A stretch of DNA of 64,000 nucleotides from Salvator merianae (Eukaryota; Chordata; Lepidosauria; Squamata; Teiidae), in the NCBI GenBank assembly GCA_003586115.2, contig QVOM02000113.1, positions 836,408 through 900,407 on the forward strand. Reading direction: 5' to 3'. Each line of letters begins with the position of its first letter. The stretch's first letter is position 1. The notes under the pieces are model-generated. The model was not told the DNA's origin, did not search any database, and saw nothing but the letters and a program-made list of their open reading frames with translations. Below, in pieces: positions 11,644-23,770 of this stretch. The translations under genes were made by a program, and so were the position numbers.

Positions 11644-14600
11644 GGAATTTTCTTTCCTTTCTTTGGAAAGTTGTTCAAAATGGGCCATTCATTACCATGT
11701 TTCAAGAGTACTGTGCATGCAAGAATTATCATCGTCCATGAAATTAATTTGTTTTTCCTCTTCATACAGGCCAACAGAGCTTTATTTATTGTTGTTGTTG
11801 TCATTGTTATTGTTATTTTGACTAGAGTTCTTTCTAGCATGTCTGCTGACTTACTATGAAATTAATTAGGATGGGAAATATCAGTAGCTTCTGCACAGTC
11901 TAACATATTCACTGTGGATAGTGATCTTGGATGATTCCCAGCTTCAAAATCCATCAGCTTCAAGCTTGCAGGCCATAAGCAGTTCAGCACGCGCACAGAA
12001 ATGGCCTTGGAAGTGGGTCATCTCCCAGAGCTCCATGAAATGTTATCAGGTTCCAGAAAAGGGCTTGGCCACTTCTAGTGCTGCTGCCTGTCTTTATGAC
12101 AGGAACAGGAATGGGCCCCATTCCCATGATGCAAGGAAGACCACTTTAAAGTCAGGAATAGACTGATCTTGGAGCCCATGTGGCCAACATGTTCCCCAAG
12201 ACATGGTCTCATGTGCAGACTCCTTGGTCCCAGATCATATCTCATTGGTTCAGAAAGGACCATATGGATGTTACCATCAAGGCCCATGAAGGGAAGAGCT
12301 AGGTTGTTCTGAAGTTAGTTAATGCTTAGTAGTTTCATCATTTATGAAAGAGCTCCTGCTTAGAAACCTTTTAGTAATTGCATTATCCAAACTCTTCCTG
12401 TATCAGCATTAAGCAACCTTGGTAGTCGCAATATGTCCAGGGATAACAAGCAAATTGTTATTAATATACTTTGACTATTACCACATGCCTATTCCCTTAT
12501 ATATATATGGCTTTTTTTTAGATCTTTTGTTTAAAAAAACTCTTTTGGGAAACAGAAATGGTAGCTGTTAATCTCTGTAGACATTTTTACATTATAAAAT
12601 GCTTCAGTGCCTTGGTAAATGCTCATATTGTTCATGAATCTTAAACAGTTTGTTTGCAAAGTACAAACACAGAAAGGAGTGGCTGGCAGGTCCTTCAAAT
12701 ATTCTGTTCTTTTCATTTCACATATTGCAGAGAGACAAAAGTTATGTGTAATAAATAAACATACCATCCCTATGTTTGGATCTGAATTTTAATCTATGCT
12801 AATTTTATACACAACAGTTGCTGCAGCCAGATTCTATTTACAGTCTTTCTGCAGTTAGAGCAGCATTGATATCCTCCTAAAATAAGTGTTTCTGTATGAA
12901 ATCTTTCCGTTGTCATGTCTGCCTATAACTGATAGCATCAGCAGAATGCCAAGTGCTATGTTTATTTAAAGAAATTAGAAATCCTGAGAGATGGATTCTG
13001 CTTCAGCTGGGGATAAGGAATTTCTAACTGAGCAACCTCAAAAGACAAACAGTACAAGCAATTAACCATTAGATCAGGCAAGGCTTGCAGATTCAACCAG
13101 AAATTGAAATGATTCACTAAAGTGCAGCAACACCCAGAAGACAGTTTGAAAAGTGCAGAAGAAGCATTTCAAAACCTGTGATAGGGAAGTGTGGCCTTTC
13201 CAATAATCTAATAACAATGGGCAATGGACATCATCCCTAACTCAGAAAAGTTTAATTCTCCAAATTAAACCCCAAGGTTTTTGTAATTTTTAATTGCATT
13301 TGTACTGTGTAACGGCTACCACAGATTCTTCTTTCTTGACTTCATGATAATAACAATAGCAGATATATTGGAACAGAACTGAAGATAGATAATTGACCAA
13401 TGAAATAAATGACCAGGGGAACTGAAGTGGTGCACTTATTGACATCAACTTTGATCTTTGCAAATGGTATGATCTCTGTGTATGATTAACCAGCTGCTGC
13501 TGGAGCAAGGTGATATAAGCCCAAATCCTCCATCTGTTATGACAAAAGTAATTCTGACTGTGTCTGCATGGCTAAAGAAAAAGCCATGTGGTAAAAGCTA
13601 AGATGGACACAGCAACTGCACATCACCACTTTCATCAAACCTTCAACACACCTCACTGGGAAGAAATTTCCTGTTTGAAGGCAGAGGCAGACACTGAAGT
13701 GGTACTCACTACCCTTATTTACTGCTGTTACTACCATGCAAAGGGGTAGTGGTAACAGAGGTGATTACCTGCCCCATTTCCCATTCAAGAACTTTAAATG
13801 GTGGCATAAATTATCCTATTTCTGGAGTCATTTCCTGTCCATCCCTTAAAGACTCTACAAGGTGGGGATGTTCTGGGTGGGTGGGTGGGTATTATGTTTT
13901 ACATTTCTGGGTCTGAAAGACATGTTGCCACCACTTAGTCACCCCTCTTCAACATTGTTCAGAGCCAGCTTCTGTTTTTGTAGTGCCCTCTCTAATTCTT
14001 ATGGACCTTTAAGCTACAAATATCATCATCACCAATGCAGAGCTAAAATCATTAATTAAGCATTTTTTGCAGAGTGATGTTATGAGACCATAATGTGCCA
14101 CAAGTGTACAGGGTCCACGCTTCCCTACACAGTCAAGACACAGTGGCTGTGTTGAAAAGTTATGGAGTTTACAGAGCCCCACACTCATCCAGCACATATC
14201 CCACCATAAGCACTCATTAGAACACTGCAAAGGGACAATGGGAATAAGCACTCGGACACTTCTTACTCCTAGACTTATGCAAACAGGCACTCACATCTGT
14301 TCAGAGAGCTGTAAAGAGGCCTGGAACCATTAGGGAAGCACTTTTTAGTTTCTCCTTGGCACCAAGGGACTATCAAAAAACACAAGGGAATTCACCTGTT
14401 CCTTAATGATGTGGCACTGCCATTTATTCCACCTCCATGGATAAGATGGCACTGTGCTATAGCAAAAGTTGTCTGGCATGTTATGCCTGTCATGAGCTTT
14501 TATTTTGGAAAACGGTTTGAACTTTGATAAGGAGGTTACACTTTACTACTAATGAAATGTGAAGGCAGGAAAAGGGAAGTGGGAAAGTCAGTTGACAGCT

Positions 14601-15528
14601 GTGAATAGATGCATCAAGGCAGGAAGAGGCAAGAAGAGAAAGTGTTGGGGCATGTGTATTAGAATTGCTTCTTGAGTGTATAAATGATTCAGGGTTATGA
14701 ATGGTTGTATTCTTGGCAAGGTGAAGATATTCTGAACTGATCACTGATGACTGAATTAAAACACTTTGCTCATTATGAAAAATGTTTGATTTCTAAATGG
14801 GTCGAGGTAGGCCATCATGGATGTCATAACACATAGTATTTTTGAGAAGGAAAGAAAAAAATAAAAGAAATCATCAGGGTTTTGTTTGTTTGTTTGGTCA
14901 ATTCATACTTTTGGTACATCATATTCAGAGTGATGGTTCTCATCCATGATATTTTGTCATACTGTTCTCTGGGAATGGTTGAAATATATTTTGAAATTCC
15001 CAAATTATTTTCTCTTGTAACAAATGAACCAGAAACAACATTTGGATAGGGATTAGTCAATGAGTGCTGGGGGGGACATACACATTCCAGATCCAATAAT
15101 ATCTACCAATTGTCAAATATATATATACAGGACAGAGAAAAATGAAATTTCTGAGAACAGTGTTGCAATTTTCCTTTGATATGGCTGATGGATTTAGTGA
15201 GTTCTCTTTCTTTCACTGCAGAATTCATCTGTGTGACTTTCATTTGCTATTTCCTGCAAGTGCCAAGATATTTTTGGCGGGCTTTAACGTAGAAACAAGG
15301 AGCCAGGGAGGCTGCCTACTGTGTACCTGACAGCTGTTTATTTCTGTACCTATTTGGTAAAGTTACCATATGGAAAAGAAAAAAGAAAAAGGACAGAGCT
15401 CCTAGAACTCTCTAAAGAAGATGCAAGCAACATTTGCTCAAATGTCTTCTTTTCTATGACTATGAAAGATAAAGGAGTTCTCTATTCTGTACGATAACCT
15501 TAATATTTGAGGGAGGACTTCTAATTCT
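11644..15528. other. No recognised feature
   Basis: Nearly 3.9 kb of unique-looking sequence. The only distinctive motif is a G-quadruplex candidate at 13875-13889. No exon or transposon terminus was recognised. Confidence 0.5.
13875..13889 (+). other. Compact G-quadruplex motif
   Basis: GGGTGGGTGGGTGGG: four G-triplets with one-base loops, a very stable parallel quadruplex design in known DNA chemistry. Function here is unknown. Confidence 0.75.
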
Positions 15529-15556
15529 CTTTCTTTCTTTCTTTCTTTCTTTCTTT

Positions 15557-15596
<40 letters not shown>

Positions 15597-15602
15597 TTTC
15601 TT
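15529..15602. repeat. (CTTT)n microsatellite
   Basis: About 18 CTTT units with one interruption; a pyrimidine tract on the plus strand. Confidence 0.97.
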
Positions 15603-15689
15603 TTACACACATTCTTAGTAGGATTTCACTTTGCTGTATGTGAACACAGCCTTGGAAACTGACTGCAAAGCTGGAATAGTGATTCATAG

Positions 15690-16041
15690 GAGGGATGTGC
15701 ATGAAAAAGATAGTTTTCAATTCATTTTTGAATTGAAAATCTGAATTTTTAATCCATCTGTGAATTCTGTTATCAAAAAATGCATTTTTCACCTTCATTT
15801 TCACATTTTTTGCATTTGTTTTTCCATTGAAAATGCCATTTTCATGGTTTAAACATAGCAAAACAGTGCAAAAATGTGAATATTAAAAGAATCGTGTTTT
15901 CACAAAAGAATAGTTTTTTTTTTTGTTTTCGATCAAAACCCCATACATACGAAAGAAGTCATTTTTGTTTTGATGCAAAAATTTGTGAACATGAATCTTT
16001 GAACAAATGTTTGAATACAAATCGAAATTTGTACATCCCTA
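15690..16041. mobile_element. 352-bp hAT-type MITE with 8-bp TSD
   Basis: Left terminus GAGGGATGTGCATGAA and right terminus TTTGTACATCCCTA are inverted relative to each other and match the TAGGGATGTGCAC ends of the larger elements at 18.2 and 49.1 kb. The flanks are a perfect 8-bp duplication, ATTCATAG (15682-15689 and 16042-16049), the length made by hAT transposases. The interior is AT-rich, full of GCATTTTTC/GAAAAATGC and GAATTGAAAAT palindromic motifs, with no coding capacity. Non-autonomous; mobilised by a transposase encoded elsewhere. Confidence 0.85.
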
Positions 16042-16049
16042 ATTCATAG

Positions 16050-16200
16050 AGATGTGCCAAATCAATTTGAATTTGAACCAGTTTAAATTGAATTGGGTTG
16101 ATCAACCATTTCAAATTTGAACTGAATCACCCACAGGTTTGGGGGGTCAGTTTGAACTCAAACTGAACTAAGGAGTTCAGCCAAAACAGTTTGAACCCAA
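16050..16200. mobile_element. Diverged AT-rich hAT-like fragment
   Basis: Directly beside the previous element, starting AGATGTGCCAAATC, with repeated TTTGAATTTGAAC / GTTTGAACTCAAAC motifs. The same motif set appears at 8.2, 22.86 and 33.7 kb. Its right end is not defined. Confidence 0.45.
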
Positions 16201-16495
16201 GAATGTGGCCCTTGTGTTTTCATCCCTTCTCTAATTCAACAGAGTGAGAGGGGCAGGCTGGTAAAAGATCCATCTATAAACTGCCTCACAGATGCTTTAT
16301 TTTACTGCATGTGAATGTAGGATCAAATGATTTTATCCCACCTTTTCCATTATGTGTGAATTCAACCTAAATCCTCCTAGAGACTCTTACAATTCAGTAA
16401 ATCTAGGTACCCAGGTAGGCTGCAAAGTGATGGAAAGTTTAATGGAAAGAGGAATGTTCATATCATTTTTAATAATTTCATACACAAGCAAACTT

Positions 16496-17000
16496 ATTTA
16501 TTTATTAAGACAGTTTTATACAGCTTTCCCTTAAAATAATTCAAAGCAATTTACATAGCACTAAAAACAAGAGTAAAACAGTTAAAACAGATTAAAAACT
16601 GCATGGGCCAGTGGTAGAAACAAACTTTTATACAGGGAATGCCAGCATTGAAAGATAGGTCTAGAAGAAGAAGAAGAAGAAGAAGAAGAAGAAGAAGAAG
16701 AAGAAGAAGAAGAAGAAGAAGAAGAAGAAGAAGAAGAAGAAGAAGAAGAAGAAGAAGAAGAAGAAGAAGAAGAAGAAGAAGAAGAAGAAGAAGAAGAAGA
16801 AGAAGAAGAAGAAGAAGAAGAAGAAGAAGAAGAAGAAGAAGAAGAAGAAGAAGAAAGATAGGTCTTTAATAAGTGCCTGTAAGTTGTAAATGTAAACACC
16901 TCACAAACAGCAGAGGGGAGGGCACTTCAAAGGGAAGGTGCTACCACTGAGAAGGCCTGAACATTGGTGACAGAGGCTGGAAGTTGCACATCTGAGGTTT
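16496..17000 (-). mobile_element. L2-like LINE 3' end (minus), with GAA insertion
   Basis: On the minus strand the order is a coding end (about 17000-16920, LSGSTFPLKCPPLC-like, a C-terminal L2 trace), a 3' UTR with TTTTAATCTGTTTTAACTG-like sequence, and a TAAATAAA tail at about 16497-16510. The 3' UTR is interrupted by the AAG tract at 16663-16853. Old copy with no open frame. Confidence 0.6.
16663..16853. repeat. Long uninterrupted (AAG)n tract, about 64 units
   Basis: About 191 bp of perfect AAG, flanked by a 12-bp direct repeat AAAGATAGGTCT at 16651-16662 and 16854-16865. The serine-only and arginine-only frames across it are artefacts of the tract. Removing the tract and one flank restores continuous L2 3' UTR, so it looks like an insertion with a target duplication, or an expansion of a short inserted tail. 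Confidence 0.97.
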
Positions 17001-17389
17001 TTATTTTTAAAGGCAAGCAAAGAGCAGAGGAACTTGGAAGCTAAGTCTGGCCACTGTATAATAAACCACATTTCCCATGGAGTGTCTTGCTGTCTGCTCT
17101 TTGGGCTCTTTTGTTGTGTTTTTTGACTCTGTTGCTTTAAAGAAAGCATGTAGTGTGGTCTGTGGGTCTTCTACTGTAAGGTGGTGCTACACCTCCTTAT
17201 ATGCCTTTACATTGACCTAATGAGCTGCTGTGCTATGCAGCTGTGTTGCATTATGGGTTTGTTGTGACATAACGTTTATAAGTCAGCATGGAGAAGGAAA
17301 GATGAAGACCAGTGTTCTGCTGCCCCCCCTTCTCCCTGAGGCTTAAGAACAGCAGCTGCACCTACCATGAACAAGGAGAAGGAAGATCT

Positions 17390-17610
17390 GGCATTGTTGT
17401 CTCTATTCTGTTTTAATTTAAGGTTTTGTGCTATTTCGTAGTGTATTATTTTATATGATATGTGATTTTATAATGTATTATCTATTATAGTGTGTGACGT
17501 ATTGTTTTGTATTGCATCTTTTCTGTTCGTTGTAAACTGCCTTGGGCAATTTTTCTCTTTTGGAAAAGTGGCATACACATAAAATGAAAACGAAATGAAA
17601 AATGGAAACT
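17390..17610 (+). mobile_element. L2/CR1-type LINE 3' tail
   Basis: T-rich 3' UTR ending GTAAACTGCCTTGGGCA then AAAAGTGGCATACACATAAA, the usual 3' consensus shape (TGTAAACCGCCTTGGG...ATAAAT) of reptilian L2-related LINEs and their SINEs. Confidence 0.55.
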
Positions 17611-17620
17611 CTACACGTGT

Positions 17621-18239
17621 ACCAGAGCTCTGGGATTTGGACAAAACCATGTCAGAGGCCATATACAGCAATGGATCTTTGTGCTGAGGTCAGAGTCCCA
17701 CTTCAAATAATAGAAAGCATGAAGTTAGAATCCACACAGTCATTATGGTGCACCTCCCTTTGAAAGTCTTCAAAGATACCTGCTTTTCTCTTAAAAGTTG
17801 TTTTTGTGCCATGACTTAATCCTGTTAACTCATTGCAAGAAGGCAACACTTAAACTGTTTATGCCTTGAGCTGGGGGATTGACAAGATAATGTGGGTGGC
17901 CAAACTGAATAACTGATTAGATTAATGTAACTTCTGTATGTGGAAAGCCTGAGTTTTGCCAAAGTGCCTTGTTTATTTTTCCATGTGAACAATCCATTTT
18001 TTCCTGCCTCACCCAAGGGTATATTAATAGGTTTCTTTGTCCACTCAGTGTCACTGGCATTCACTAGGTCCACTCAGTGTTTTTGAGTAGTCTTTGAAAT
18101 TCAAAAGTACATTACATCTCTGGGTTGATTCTGGAATGTGCCTTGCCCTTTGCTTCCATGAGGTCCACTATGTATTTCTTGCAACAAGAGTTGAACTTTA
18201 TTCTGAACTTTCTTTGCTATCTATTTGGGTTCCAGAGAG
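17621..18239. other. No recognised feature
   Basis: Unique-looking sequence between an L2 tail and a hAT element. Confidence 0.5.
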
Positions 18240-18247
18240 CTACAGAC

Positions 18248-19232
18248 TAGGGATGTGCACGAAGGCACTTTTCCCTTTTCGCTTCGCAGGAATGCGAAGC
18301 TCCTAGGCTTCGTTTTCGTGTGAAAAAATACGCACGAAAATGAAGCCCTTCGTTTTCGCAGCGAAGATTTTCGCCGCGAACGGAAGCAGAGAAAAAAAGG
18401 CGAAGGGAAGAGCTTTGCCTTAATTTCTCTGCTTCGGATTGCGCTCCCCTCTCTCTCATTCCCCCCCCCAGTCTGTCAGTGTAATGACAGACTGGGGGGG
18501 GAATAAGAGAGAGGCGAGCGCCATCGGAAGCGGTGAAATCGCGGCAAAGGTCTTCCCTTTGCCTTGATTTCTTCATTTCCGATGGCGCAGCGCTCTCTCT
18601 CACTCCCGCCGCAGTCTGTCAGTGTAATGACAGACTGGGGGGGGATGAGAGAGAGGCAAGCGCCATCGGAAGCAATGAAATCGAGGCAAAGGTCTTCCCT
18701 TTGCCTTGATTTCTTCGTTTCCGATGGTGCAGCGCTCTCTCTCACTCCCACCGCAGTCTGTCAGTGTAATGACAGACTGGGGGGCGGGATGAGAGAGAGG
18801 CGAGCTCCATCGGAAGTGATGAAATCGAGGCAAAGGTCTTCCCTTTGCCTTGATAGCTCCGTTTCTGCTGGCTGCTGGCTGCCTCATTCACCCTAGTCTG
18901 TCAGCGCTCGCGCTGAAAGCCTAGGGGGGTGAGTCAGTGAGGGGAAGAGAAGGAAAATCAACGGGAAGGGAATCCCTCCCTTCCGTTGAGTTTTCTCCTC
19001 TTCCGCTCGCTGCTGGCTGGCTGATTCACCCTAGGCTGTCAGCGCCAGTGCTGACAGCCTAGAGAGGTGAGACATCGGCAAATTGCGAAGGTCCTGAAAT
19101 GCTTCGAAAAATTGAGGGACCTTCGCAATTCGCATTCGTGATTTCTGTTGCCCTTCGCATTCGATGCGAAGGGCACGAAATGGCGAAATTCAATCGAAAA
19201 TCGAATGCCACGAAGCTTCGTGCACACCCCTA
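18248..19232 (+). mobile_element. 985-bp hAT-type element with five hairpin modules
   Basis: Termini TAGGGATGTGCACGAAGG and CCTTCGTGCACACCCCTA form inverted repeats; the flanks are a perfect 8-bp duplication CTACAGAC (18240-18247, 19233-19240), diagnostic of hAT insertion. The interior has no transposase. It is CpG-rich and made of about 140-bp modules, each centred on a hairpin. Three type-A hairpins start at 18471, 18614 and 18756 (arms GTCTGTCA/TGACAGAC) and two type-B at 18896 and 19034 (arms RGCTGTCAGCGC/GCGCTGACAGCY). Further small inverted pairs lie between, such as GGCAAAGG/CCTTTGCC. The two terminal regions carry TTCGCATTC/GAATGCGAA and CGTTTTCGTG motifs. The open frames here on both strands are by-products of the repeats. 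Confidence 0.9.
18471..19060. repeat. Hairpin module array inside hAT element
   Basis: Spacings between successive hairpin starts are 143, 142, 140 and 138 bp. The first three modules are close copies of one another (ATCGGAAGCNNTGAAATCG, TCTTCCCTTTGCCTTGAT); the last two share the hairpin position but carry a different stem and a GGGAAGGGAATCCCTCCC-like inverted pair. Confidence 0.88.
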
Positions 19233-19240
19233 CTACAGAC

Positions 19241-20660
19241 TGATCACTTTGCTGAAGTCACTCCAGACAAAGCTTGAATTCACCCTGTTCTCCCTTCAAA
19301 GGGATCAAAGTGACTTGATTTCCCCATGTACCATTGCTGTTAGAGGCAAGGACTAGCCTCAGGTAAGTTTACAATCGGACTTACTTGGTGTCTTGTGAGG
19401 CTCAGGTCTCTGAGACATGCAAGACCCATTAACTCACTGATTTCCATTACCCCATACTTTACTTCACCAATACTAAGAGTCAAGCAGTTAGCCAGAACTC
19501 TGGTGCTTCTGCCTTCCTTTGAGCCTCACAATTCTCCACTGGCTTCTCTGTATGTTTGTGTTTTGGCAGTTTTGTTTATTATTGAGATTTCCCCTGCCCA
19601 AGGGATAATTCCCCTGTACTCTTCCTCCTACTCTTTCATTGTATAGCTGTCTGACCTGAGCTGCTCCAGCTCCTCCTCTTTGAGCTTCTGCAACTGTGAC
19701 ACCAGCAGCCTCAACAGATCTTCCAGATGGAGGTCCTCAAATTATTTCCCAACAAGAATCCTCCCAGCTGAAACTACAGTGTCAACTCTGGAAGACAAAC
19801 ACTCAAACATCAACTAAAACACAAATACACTGCAACACACAAGCAAAAACACTCAAAATGCACCAATACACACACAGTAGTGACAGTCTATGAAGTTGAG
19901 CCATGATGAGTGATCCATAATGTGAATGTTCCTTGGCATATGTCATGAGACCTTCTTTTGATCTGACACAAGACAGCCTCAGCCCAAGGATCCTGCTTTG
20001 AAGTATTATTTGTGAGACTCAAACTTCTTCTTAACAAACTAGTGTCTTGAGAAATGTGTGCAAAAAAACACAAGAACATTTTTTTTCTGGATGCCCAGTT
20101 CCCATGTTGCATTGTATTCCCCCACAACAGTGACAACCCTAGCTAGAAATCATATACTTCTGGTAAGTATTTCTTCACTGACTTAGTAGAAGTGTGGTAG
20201 TGGTTGCTTCCACACACAGCAAGGTACACCCCAACATCAATTCAGTAGTTTGTCATACCTCTCACTTTCAATGTCATTTCAACTTGCAAAAGAACAAAAT
20301 AAATTGTGTGAACCTTTTAAGTTCAAAGAAATGAATCCTCTGCTCCGATAGCAAGACCATTGCTTCATTCAGCAGAAACACCAAGAAGGTCCTTTCACAA
20401 TGTACTAATTGTACTTTCCGGTAGCTGACACTGTTCCAGATGTTTGGAGACATTGATAATAGTGGCCTTCAGTTTGTTCAAATTTCCGAGAAGACGTTTT
20501 TGCAGCACAGGCATCAGAAAGGCAATACAAAAGTGGGTGATACCCTGCTTTCTCTCCCTATCTTGTCCTTTTCCTGTGGCCAGTAGATAAGCTTCAAATT
20601 TCTTCCTTATCATTACATTTCATTCATATTCAAGGTGATTCAAGCAGCCCAGAAATAACA
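19241..20660. other. No recognised feature
   Basis: Unique-looking sequence; short open frames only. Confidence 0.5.
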
Positions 20661-20729
<69 letters not shown>

Positions 20730-20731
20730 AA
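20661..20731. repeat. (GAAA)n microsatellite
   Basis: About 17 GAAA units. Confidence 0.97.
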
Positions 20732-20846
20732 ATTACTCCCTCCTGTATATTAATAACTCAGATTTCCCTTTAAACAGAACCAGTATTGTTCTCATCAAAT
20801 AAAGATGCTACGGAAAAAATCATTCTACTTTACAGTTTTTAAACCT

Positions 20847-20847
20847 A

Positions 20848-20891
<44 letters not shown>

Positions 20892-20903
20892 ATCTATCTA
20901 TCT
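20847..20903. repeat. (TATC)n microsatellite
   Basis: About 14 TATC units with one missing base (ATCATC) near the end. Confidence 0.97.
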
Positions 20904-22850
20904 AACAGAGTAGCCATTACTACCACAAAAGTGGACAATGAAAGTTCTCATTTAAATTTAAGAAAAGAAAGGAAGATTGTCAAGACATCAGTGAGTTTCA
21001 GTGTGCGTACGAAAAAGTATCCTAAAAAAATCTATAAAATTTTGGAACTGTATGGATTTTTTAAATGTTTCTTATGGGAGTGATAGAATTCAGTGCATGA
21101 GGAAAATGCAAGAAAAAAAAATTCCTTCCTTTTGGCGGAAGCGACTGGAACTAGTGGTGGAAAGATCTTTAATCATGTCAAACCCCAGTAGATCAAAATG
21201 TGATCCGACATGATTAAATCTGAAGCACCAAATGTCCCTTCCCCCTTCTCCTAACAGTTCCATTTTGCTGGTTGCTGCTTCATTTGAGGATTTATTAATT
21301 TATTTTTAATGTAATAGGGCATTCATAAGCAATGCATTTTTAATTCTGTCTCTAGTATCTTTTAAACTGGCTTTTAACTCCAATTACAGAAAAACACGTG
21401 TTGATAAAAGTAGGGTATTTGTATATCAGCAACTGAAAATGTTGGATATCCGCATGAAGACTAAAGTCTCTAAACTACCTTCTAATGAAATCCAAAGGGA
21501 CATTTTCCTTTCCAGAGCTTAGAGAGGGTTAATGCAAGCCAATCTCTTCTGGAGGTAGTTGAATGCATATCCTATCTCACCACGATACCCAGATGCAGCC
21601 ATTTGTAAAGAACTCTTTTCAAAGCCTGCCAGGAAAGTAGAAGAGAAGAAGAAAATGCTTTTCATGGATGTAAGTGGATTATTTTCAGCTCCTTGATCTG
21701 TCCACTGGGACCTCTCTTCAGGACAAGAGGCTTGCTAAATTGAGATACTATCATGAGTCACTTTGCCACCATCTACTGTTAAACCAGGATTGAGTTTAAT
21801 GTCACTGAATAAATCATTTTCTGCTAAGAAGGACAACATATTTTTAGTGATATTACAGGATGTTCAGCTTCTCAATGGCAAGAGAGAAATCAGGCAGGCT
21901 ATGTAAACTGGATTTATAAAATGATTTATACACAGTAGCAAAATGAATTTCTTAACTTCAAACTTTGTAAAATACAGTCAAGGCATTTTCCACTACAAAG
22001 ATGAATAGAGGTGCTGTGTGCAACATATTTTGTTCCATAACTGGAACTTTAGCAGTGACAATAACAATATCTACCACAGTATTAATGTGTTTGGTGATTT
22101 CTAGATGTTTGATGATAAGTGTGTTGTTGTCCTTTAATCTGAATGGCCATCAGAGGACATTATTTTAAGGTGTCCTATGCTTGAACAGCTCCTTCAACAG
22201 ATTTAAAGATAAAGAACCATAATAAGGGGCCACATGCAAATGCCTTTGGGATTGCTTCTGCATTCTGTGTGTTGATGCAGAACATGGAACTTGCTTCTGA
22301 CCTGAACCAGTGATTCAGACCAGGATGGTAGGAACTGTGCTGGCAGTTGTCTGCATGATGGTTGCCCCTCCCAATTTAACTCTAGAGACTGGCGGAATAT
22401 TGGAGTGGGCTATTTCCAAAATCTGGCAAAACAATATTGAGCTCAGAAGCTTACTATGATACAGCCATCATCATGGCACACAGCTGGATCAGTCTACAAC
22501 TGGGAATGTTTGGGAGTCTGCTCTTTAAAGTGGCCCTCTTTCATGATTTTCACACCAGGCAACACTCCAAGGGTAAGACCTGTGCAGCTACAGTGTTTCC
22601 CAGGAAACACAGCTTCCTAAGACCTATTCTACCAAGCAGATTCTGCATTCCCAGACAACACCTGGCCAGTTCCATAAGGACTGTGTGAAAACTGCCAGAG
22701 TTAGCCATCCAGAGATCATGATTTAAACTGCTTCATGTTTGGCTATATTTACCCTTAAAAATGTCTTTTTCTCATTGATATTTAAAGTATTATAATTATA
22801 ATAATAATTATCATCATTATCATTGTTGTTGTTATTATTGAAGACTAACA
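20904..22850. other. No recognised feature
   Basis: About 1.9 kb of unique-looking sequence ending in an imperfect ATT/TTG run at about 22790-22840. Confidence 0.5.
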
Positions 22851-22854
22851 GGCC

Positions 22855-22926
22855 TGTTCAACCCAATTTGAATTCAAACTGAACTCTGTGTGCTTCAATT
22901 TGATTTGAACCAAACTGATAAGAACA
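22855..22926. mobile_element. AT-rich hAT-like fragment
   Basis: CCCAATTTGAATTCAAACTG and TTTGATTTGAACC motifs shared with the fragments at 16.05 and 33.7 kb; no termini. Confidence 0.35.
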
Positions 22927-23770
22927 GTTAACTGGGATTAACTGGTTTTAGTGGAGAAAATAGCTTTACCCAGCCACAACCCGTGAATGCAGAACCCTTT
23001 AGGCTACTGGCTTTAAAAATGGACAATTAACAGGACAATTAACATAAAAATGAAGCAGAGAAAAGAACAAGACAAAACCAAAAACGTCCCCAATGAAAAT
23101 AATTTCTTTATTAAAAACACAAGAAAAGTGGCAGTAGAGCATAAGCCTAGACAGCAGCAATGAAATGTGGTTTGAATCCGTTCATATTGACAGGAGCAAA
23201 GGAAAAGAAAAAAAGTTTTAGTTTTAAACTGAGCAGAGAGTTTCTGCTAGTATTCTGAGGCTAAGCTTCAGCAGAAAAAGGAGAAAAACAAAAGCACAAA
23301 AAGCACAACATAACTCAATCTTTAAAGTATTTAACTAAGCTGTTTTCCGTTGCCAAATATATATATATCTGTCTGTGGATCCAATGTGCTCAAGTGAAGA
23401 TAGAGAGAAAGCAACAGAGGACAAGGCAGGGGGAAGGGAAGATAAATAGTCAGAGGGGTGCAAGGAAGGAAGGAACCAGATTTTCAAAAGTCACAGGTAT
23501 TTATCCTCTGGGCTGAACAGGGATGGAGAAAAGTCAGGACTGGTTTCCTGGATTTGGTGAAAAGGATTTTGGGACTCAGTGGGAGGGAGCCAGCACAATG
23601 GGTGCCAGTCACATGGATTTCTGTGCTATGGAGGATGAGGCTAGAAGGGACCAAGGACAGTGAATGTCACATGCTTAGGATAACTGTAGATCAGGAACTC
23701 AGCACACAACTCATTAACATACAGACAATGGCTAGGCATAAGAGACAAAAAGGTAACCAAGATGCAATCA
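22927..23770 (-). mobile_element. Diverged relative of the 4.1-5.5 kb LTR-like element
   Basis: From GATTAACTGGTTTTAGTGG the segment follows the same order as the plus-strand start of the 4148 element: a GGAAAATAGCTTTACCCAG block, a GGCTTTAAAAATGG block, an ATTAACATAAAAATG block and then TTTCTTTATTAAAAACACA (polyadenylation signal on the minus strand). The copy at 35.29 kb continues the match (AAAGTGGCAGTAGAGC against AAAGTAGCAGCAGGGT; AATGTGG). The far end, perhaps near 23770, is not defined and no target duplication is seen. Confidence 0.5.

Noticed and set aside
11472..11840. Minus-strand frame rich in cysteine and leucine
   Set aside because: It is the translation of the GAGACA-type microsatellite.
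16582..16899. Frames coding long serine or arginine runs
   Set aside because: They are translations of the AAG/CTT microsatellite, not genes.
18247..18896. Several 60-118 codon frames on both strands with similar sequences
   Set aside because: They arise from the repeated hairpin modules of the hAT element; the same happens at 49456-49986. No transposase motif is present.
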